Made by a program: the position numbers and the translations under genes. A stretch of DNA of 10,366 bases from assembly GCA_005800865.1 (NCBI GenBank), contig SYEI01000361.1, positions 1 to 10,366 on the forward strand. The letters are read 5' to 3'. Positions 6,956 through 10,366 of this stretch are shown piece after piece. The notes under the pieces were generated by a model, which saw nothing but the letters and a program-made list of their open reading frames with translations, searched no databases and was not told the DNA's origin. Numbering within the stretch: position 1 is the first letter of the stretch; the number at the start of each line of letters is the position of its first letter. Source of the stretch: Bacteroidota bacterium. Lineage in GTDB: Bacteria > Bacteroidota > Bacteroidia > B-17B0 > Aurantibacillaceae.

Positions 6956-8193
6956 AATGATAAAATAAAATCAACCTTTGAAGAAACTTTTTTACCATCT
7001 TCTACTGCTGGATTCCATTTAGTCATAGCGTTTAACGCTTCTTTAATTTGCTCAATACAATGACAATTTTCGCTACTGATTTGATTAATTGTAACTACAT
7101 TCAACTCACCTTTAGCACTCACATTACCAGTTATTTTGTACTTCCCCGTAATTATTACAGAACCTGATTTTTTTGCTAAAAATTCTAATACATAATCTCT
7201 AATTGCTAATTCGCTTCCTAAATAATAAGCATTTGAAGATGAATTTCCACCAACTGCAGCCGACGAAGGAACAGCTGCAGTTTTTCCAGAGGCAGTTTCA
7301 GTAACAGCATTAGAATTATCATACGAAGTTGAAACTGGTTTTGCAACCTTTTCCTTTTCCACACTTTTTTTGGCTACAGCTAATCTATCTGCATCTGCTT
7401 TATAATAAGAATCTTCCTCTTTGGTACCTTTGGTACCTTTGGTATTCTCTGCTAATTCTTTAGAAGAAAGTGTTACTGAGTTTTGCTTAACTTGTAAATC
7501 ACTATTAGTTTGCTCTTGCTCTAAGCTATTTTTTTCTTTTTTCTTAGCATCTACTTTGTCCGCTAATTCTTCTGATAATTTTTCTTGATCTCTATCATCT
7601 CTTTCACTTCTTGCTTTTGATTCATCTTTAGCTAGAACATCTATGGTATTAACTTTTGTTTCTCCTCCTGAAGCAGCGCCCGCCGCAATTTCACTTGTAA
7701 TTTTTCTGCTAACTATTGTTTCTTGTAGCTTTAATTGATTTTGAGCAGCATTTTTATTTTCATCAGCAAAAGGAGCTGCATTTTCTATAGTAGTTTCTAG
7801 CGGTTTAGATTCTTCTAACAATGGCGCCGCAACCGTTTCATCTTTATTTAATTCGTTTAGTGCAATGTTGGTTGCTGAATCTTCTTTAGATTGATTTAAA
7901 AAGAAAATAGAAACCATGAAAATTAAAACAATTGATGCCGATGCACTAAACCAAATAATCTTATTTTTAGCTCCGCCCTTATTTGATTCAGAAGCTTTTT
8001 TAGAAATAGCAAAATTCAATTCATCTGTTAAAGCTTTTGCTTTTTGAGCATCGCTATGAGCAGAAAAACCTTCTAAAGCTTCTTTTTCAAAATCATCCAA
8101 TTCATCAAAATCACTGGCCTTGTTAGATGTGTTATCTAACAGCTTAAATAATTCTTCAGCAGATAATGGTTTATGTTTATCGGGGTTGCTCAC
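6952..8193 (-). CDS. Single-pass membrane protein: anti-sigma-like N-terminus, TonB-like C-terminal domain
   Basis: This 413-residue protein starts at GTG (8193), inside the sigma factor gene, overlapping it by 17 nt; that coupling is typical of sigma/anti-sigma pairs. Residues 1-78 are cytoplasmic and acidic. The stretch FDELDDFEKEALEGF (29-43) resembles the short N-terminal region of Bacteroidota anti-sigma-like membrane proteins. One membrane helix lies at 79-99. Residues 100-325 are low-complexity, rich in charged residues, Ala and Ser, as expected for a periplasm-spanning linker. Residues ~329-413 resemble a TonB C-terminal domain: beta-rich, with a CHC pair (C377, C379), a helix, then TKWNPAVEDGKKV and a final strand. 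I infer that it holds the sigma factor at the membrane and that its tail contacts an envelope partner. Alternatively, it is a TonB-family protein without anti-sigma activity. Confidence 0.8.
   Translation of the reverse strand: MSNPDKHKPLSAEELFKLLDNTSNKASDFDELDDFEKEALEGFSAHSDAQKAKALTDELNFAISKKASESNKGGAKNKIIWFSASASIVLIFMVSIFFLNQSKEDSATNIALNELNKDETVAAPLLEESKPLETTIENAAPFADENKNAAQNQLKLQETIVSRKITSEIAAGAASGGETKVNTIDVLAKDESKARSERDDRDQEKLSEELADKVDAKKKEKNSLEQEQTNSDLQVKQNSVTLSSKELAENTKGTKGTKEEDSYYKADADRLAVAKKSVEKEKVAKPVSTSYDNSNAVTETASGKTAAVPSSAAVGGNSSSNAYYLGSELAIRDYVLEFLAKKSGSVIITGKYKITGNVSAKGELNVVTINQISSENCHCIEQIKEALNAMTKWNPAVEDGKKVSSKVDFILSF
7419..7445 (-). repeat. Short 9-bp tandem repeat within the linker of the TonB-like protein
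   Basis: Three consecutive units of CTTTGGTAC (the last ends in T) lie in frame. They encode the repeated tripeptide KGT at about residues 252-257 of the linker region. Being a multiple of three, gain or loss of units would only lengthen or shorten the periplasmic linker. Confidence 0.7.
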
Positions 8194-8767
8194 TGTTTTT
8201 CTCTAATTTAATTTTCAAATTTCGTTTTCCATTTTGTATAAAGCTTTTTACTTCATTCATCGTATAACCCGTTATGTCAACAATGTCGTTATAGGATTTC
8301 TCTTTGAGGTAAAATAATTCAATACACTTTCTCTGATCTTCGTTTAATTCCTCAATCGCTTTTTCTAAAGAGGTATATTGCGCTTCTTTTTCTTCTGCCT
8401 TATTTTGATGCATTCCGTTTTCTGTTTCCATAAACGAATCGGCATGTATCTGTATATCAATCTCTTTCTTTAGCTTTGATTGTTTCCCTCTCAATATCAT
8501 CAAGCAATGATTTTTCGAAAAAGTATATAGCCAGCTTTTAAAATATTCAATATTGAATTTTAACAAATCAGCCAGTAATTTTTCGAATATTTGCATAACT
8601 GCATCTTTCGCCTCATCCTCATCTTTCAAATATTTAAAGGATAAACCTAAAACCAAATGCGAATAGCGTTTATATAATATCCCAACAAACACATTGTTTT
8701 TTGTGTTTTTATACTCTGTAATTAATTCGTTATCAGAGAAATGGTTGTATTTTTCGTTGTAAATCAA
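8177..8767 (-). CDS. ECF-type RNA polymerase sigma factor (sigma-70 family)
   Basis: This 196-residue protein has the two-domain layout of extracytoplasmic-function sigma factors. Region 2 covers about residues 26-93, including FKYLKDEDEAKDAVMQIFEKL and FKSWLYTFSKNHCLMILR, the -10 recognition and core-binding part. Region 4 covers about 133-188, with EELNEDQRKCIELFYLKEKSYNDIVDITGYTMNEVKSFIQNGKRNLK, whose helix-turn-helix would read the -35/-33 element. It probably directs polymerase to envelope-stress or transport genes; its regulon is unknown. The start is TTG: an in-frame TAA lies three codons upstream, and the first internal ATG would remove part of region 2. The gene overlaps the downstream TonB-tailed membrane protein by 17 nt, which makes that protein its likely regulator. 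It diverges from the YfiR-like gene across a 137-bp gap. Confidence 0.93.
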   Translation of the reverse strand: MIYNEKYNHFSDNELITEYKNTKNNVFVGILYKRYSHLVLGLSFKYLKDEDEAKDAVMQIFEKLLADLLKFNIEYFKSWLYTFSKNHCLMILRGKQSKLKKEIDIQIHADSFMETENGMHQNKAEEKEAQYTSLEKAIEELNEDQRKCIELFYLKEKSYNDIVDITGYTMNEVKSFIQNGKRNLKIKLEKNSEQPR

Positions 8768-8827
8768 ACGTTTTTAGCTACCATAAATATATTAATTTTT
8801 GGCGAGGAATAATATGTTAAAATTAAC

Positions 8828-8858
8828 TTTGTTTAATACTTTGTTAATGTTATATTTG
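8828..8858 (+). promoter_or_regulatory. Bacteroidota-type promoter of the YfiR-like gene
   Basis: A TTTG element (8828-8831) is followed, after 19 bp, by TATATTTG (8851-8858). This fits the phylum's primary sigma consensus, a TTTG/TTG -33 and a TAnnTTTG -7 at about that spacing. Transcription would start near 8863-8866, within the palindrome GTTCATGAAC, leaving a leader of about 40 nt before the TTG start at 8905. Confidence 0.55.
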
Positions 8859-8861
8859 TTG

Positions 8862-8871
8862 GTTCATGAAC
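8862..8871. promoter_or_regulatory. 10-bp perfect palindrome at the predicted transcription start
   Basis: GTTCATGAAC is perfectly self-complementary and lies immediately after the -7 box. That is where a dimeric repressor could block initiation. It is short, so chance occurrence is possible. Confidence 0.3.
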
Positions 8872-8904
8872 ATTGGCAAACTATTTGTATAATTGACGCA
8901 TTAA

Positions 8905-9441
8905 TTGAAATTTTTATTAAAATATAGCTTATTATTTCTCTTGGCTTTTTCAAGTCTGAGTTTTCAGCAGCAACCTTTTGATTCAAATCAATTAGTTGCT
9001 CGCCAAAAAGCCGTATTCCTTTACAACTTTACTAAATATTTTGAATGGCCGCAGAAAATGCGAACTGGTAATTTTATTATTAATGTTATTGGTAATAATG
9101 CTGGTATTAATGGTGAATTAAACAAAATGGCAACCTCTAAACAGGTTGGAAATCAGAAGCTTGAGATTAGAAACACGACTTCTGTTGACGGATCAATTCA
9201 ACCACATATTATTTTTCTTTTAAACGAATCTTCCGAGATGTTGAAGGAAATAGCTTCAAAATATAAAGGAAAGGGCACATTAGTTGTTACTGAGAAGAAT
9301 GGATTAGCCAAAGCGGGCTCAGCCATTAACTTTGTAGCGATAGATAGTAAATTAAAATTTGAGTATAGTAAGGCAAATGCAGTAAAAGCTGGATTAAAAA
9401 CAAGTGACGGACTAAACAGTTTAGCTATTGCGGTTGATTAA
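8905..9441 (+). CDS. YfiR/DUF4154-like periplasmic protein
   Basis: This 178-residue protein has a signal peptide (KFLLKYSLLFLLAFSSLSF, cleavage near residue 20). The mature part matches the YfiR/DUF4154 pattern: KAVFLYNFTKYFEWP (35-49), then a beta-strand with VIGN, PHIIFLL (100-106), a strand GTLVVTE, and the typical ending KLKFEYSKANAVKAGLKTSDGLNSLAI. YfiR of Pseudomonas is a periplasmic repressor of the diguanylate cyclase YfiN. No YfiN-like gene is visible here, so the partner differs or lies outside the window. The start is TTG (8905): a TAA sits directly upstream in frame and the first internal ATG (residue 52) would lose the signal peptide. A good -33/-7 promoter lies upstream. An exported TPR-like gene follows 22 bp downstream. 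Confidence 0.87.
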   Translation: MKFLLKYSLLFLLAFSSLSFQQQPFDSNQLVARQKAVFLYNFTKYFEWPQKMRTGNFIINVIGNNAGINGELNKMATSKQVGNQKLEIRNTTSVDGSIQPHIIFLLNESSEMLKEIASKYKGKGTLVVTEKNGLAKAGSAINFVAIDSKLKFEYSKANAVKAGLKTSDGLNSLAIAVD

Positions 9442-9450
9442 ATTAATTAT

Positions 9451-9458
9451 TAAATTTG
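9451..9458 (+). promoter_or_regulatory. Candidate -7 box (TAnnTTTG) before the TPR-like gene
   Basis: TAAATTTG matches the Bacteroidota -7 motif and ends five bases before the GTG at 9464. A TTG at 9428-9430 is 20 bp upstream, as a -33 would be. The sequence is very AT-rich, so a chance match is likely enough that I rate this low. It would give the gene an internal, nearly leaderless promoter in addition to read-through from the YfiR-like gene. Confidence 0.35.
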
Positions 9459-9463
9459 TATAA

Positions 9464-10366
9464 GTGTTAACAGTATCAAAATCATATCATTACCTAAAGA
9501 GCAGCATCTGTTTTTTATTGGTATGTGTTTGTCATAATTTTTATGCTCAAACAGATTTGCTATTTGAGGCTCAAAAACTTTGCAATGAAAAGAAATTTGA
9601 TCAAGCTATTCCTTTAATTGAAAAAGTAATCCTGCATCCTGAAACAAAAAATGATCCTGCATCTTGGCATATTAGGTCTTATGCCTATATTCAAGCATAC
9701 AAACAAACCGGGTCTGTAAATACTGCTAAGATTAATTTATTAAATACTGCAATTTCTTCGGCTATTAAATCTAAAGAATTAGATACAGAAAAAGGCTATA
9801 TAGAAAATAATAATGCTTTTATAAAAAATGGCGCAAATACTTATTATAAGATTAGCACTATTTTATTGCAAGACTCTTTAAATAACGTCAAATCTGAGGA
9901 ATATTACAGCAAGTATAAAGAATGTACTAAATTATTTGATCCAACGTTTGATTTCAAGCAACAAGACATTAAATACTATAACACAACTGGAAGTATTTTT
10001 GAAGACTTGTATATGCGTAATAACTTCAATCAAAAATATGGAGACGTTGCTAAAACAGCCTTATTAAAAGTTCTAGATATTGATAGTCAAAACATTAGTG
10101 CTAATATTAATCTTGGTATATTATACTATAATCAAGGTGCTACGTTGATGCGCATGATGGATTATGATGTTGATTTAGCGCAGTTAGATGTAATACAAGA
10201 AAATGCTAAAAAATTATTTAAACAGTCTTTACCATTTATGATTAAGGTTTACCAGTTAGACCCTAAAGCAGAGAAGGCATTAGAAAGTTTGCAAGGAATT
10301 TATTCAGCCTTACTGGATGATGAAAAAGCAAATGAGTTTAAACAGAAAAAAGAGGCCTTAAATAAA
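9464..10366 (+). CDS. Exported TPR-like repeat protein, 3' end cut by window edge
   Basis: The frame is open from GTG (9464), directly after an in-frame TAA, to the right edge: 301 codons without a stop. With the GTG start the N-terminus is a signal peptide (basic/polar to residue 12, hydrophobic 14-23, then NFYAQ at 25-29). No ATG near the front would preserve it. The mature protein is alpha-helical with TPR-like helix pairs, for example EAQKLCNEKKFDQAIPLIEKVI early on and ALLKVLDIDSQNISANINLGILYYNQG around residues 200-228. Such repeats bind partner proteins or peptides in the periplasm. It follows the YfiR-like gene by 22 bp and is likely in the same operon. The specific family is not recognised, and the C-terminus, which might hold a further domain, is missing. 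Confidence 0.83.
   Translation, partial: MLTVSKSYHYLKSSICFLLVCVCHNFYAQTDLLFEAQKLCNEKKFDQAIPLIEKVILHPETKNDPASWHIRSYAYIQAYKQTGSVNTAKINLLNTAISSAIKSKELDTEKGYIENNNAFIKNGANTYYKISTILLQDSLNNVKSEEYYSKYKECTKLFDPTFDFKQQDIKYYNTTGSIFEDLYMRNNFNQKYGDVAKTALLKVLDIDSQNISANINLGILYYNQGATLMRMMDYDVDLAQLDVIQENAKKLFKQSLPFMIKVYQLDPKAEKALESLQGIYSALLDDEKANEFKQKKEALNK

Larger units (their letters stand above)
8768..8904. other. Divergent intergenic region between sigma factor and YfiR-like genes
   Basis: This 137-bp AT-rich spacer contains the YfiR promoter (8828-8858), a pair of near-identical direct repeats ACTTTGTT(T)AAT (8826-8837 and 8838-8848) and the perfect palindrome GTTCATGAAC (8862-8871). I see no TAnnTTTG box oriented toward the sigma gene. 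That gene may therefore use a different promoter class, possibly its own. Confidence 0.6.

Noticed and set aside
7419..7445. Phase-variable simple repeat
   Set aside because: The unit is 9 bp with three copies, so changes keep the frame and alter only linker length.

Overview
The window is AT-rich, gene-dense and bacterial. It fits a member of the Bacteroidota: the protein families are typical of that phylum (DUF6702-like secreted protein, YfiR/DUF4154-like protein, ECF sigma factor paired with a TonB-tailed membrane protein, large secreted M1 peptidase). Shine-Dalgarno sequences are largely absent, and several starts are preceded by the phylum's TAnnTTTG -7 promoter motif. I cannot place it below phylum. 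No rRNA, tRNA, CRISPR array or phage gene was seen.

Left part, 1-4224, all on the minus strand. Reading leftwards from 4224, a HupE/UreJ-like membrane protein is followed one base later by a secreted M1 zinc metallopeptidase. Next comes a short GIY-YIG nuclease gene bracketed by two inverted 24-bp REP-like palindromes (831-854 and 1192-1215), then a multi-spanning membrane protein that runs off the left edge. The repeat-nuclease-repeat unit looks like an inserted cassette and is the most unusual object here. The two repeats differ at four positions, and all four changes compensate each other in the predicted stem.

Middle part, 4245-6955, plus strand. A tight operon starts only 20 bp from the divergent HupE start: a DUF6702-like exported protein, miaA (tRNA dimethylallyltransferase) and an MFS transporter. 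The HupE-like permease, M1 peptidase and DUF6702-like protein may form a small envelope or metal-related module on either side of a very compact divergent start.

Right part, 6952-10366. An ECF sigma factor overlaps by 17 nt a 413-aa single-pass membrane protein with an anti-sigma-like N-terminus and a TonB-like C-terminal domain (minus strand). Diverging from them is a YfiR/DUF4154-like periplasmic protein followed by an exported TPR-like protein cut by the right edge. The intergenic region at 8768-8904 carries a good Bacteroidota-type promoter for the YfiR gene and a 10-bp palindrome. All four genes of this block appear to use TTG or GTG starts, while the other genes with visible starts use ATG. 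The layout suggests a cell-envelope sensing and response locus.
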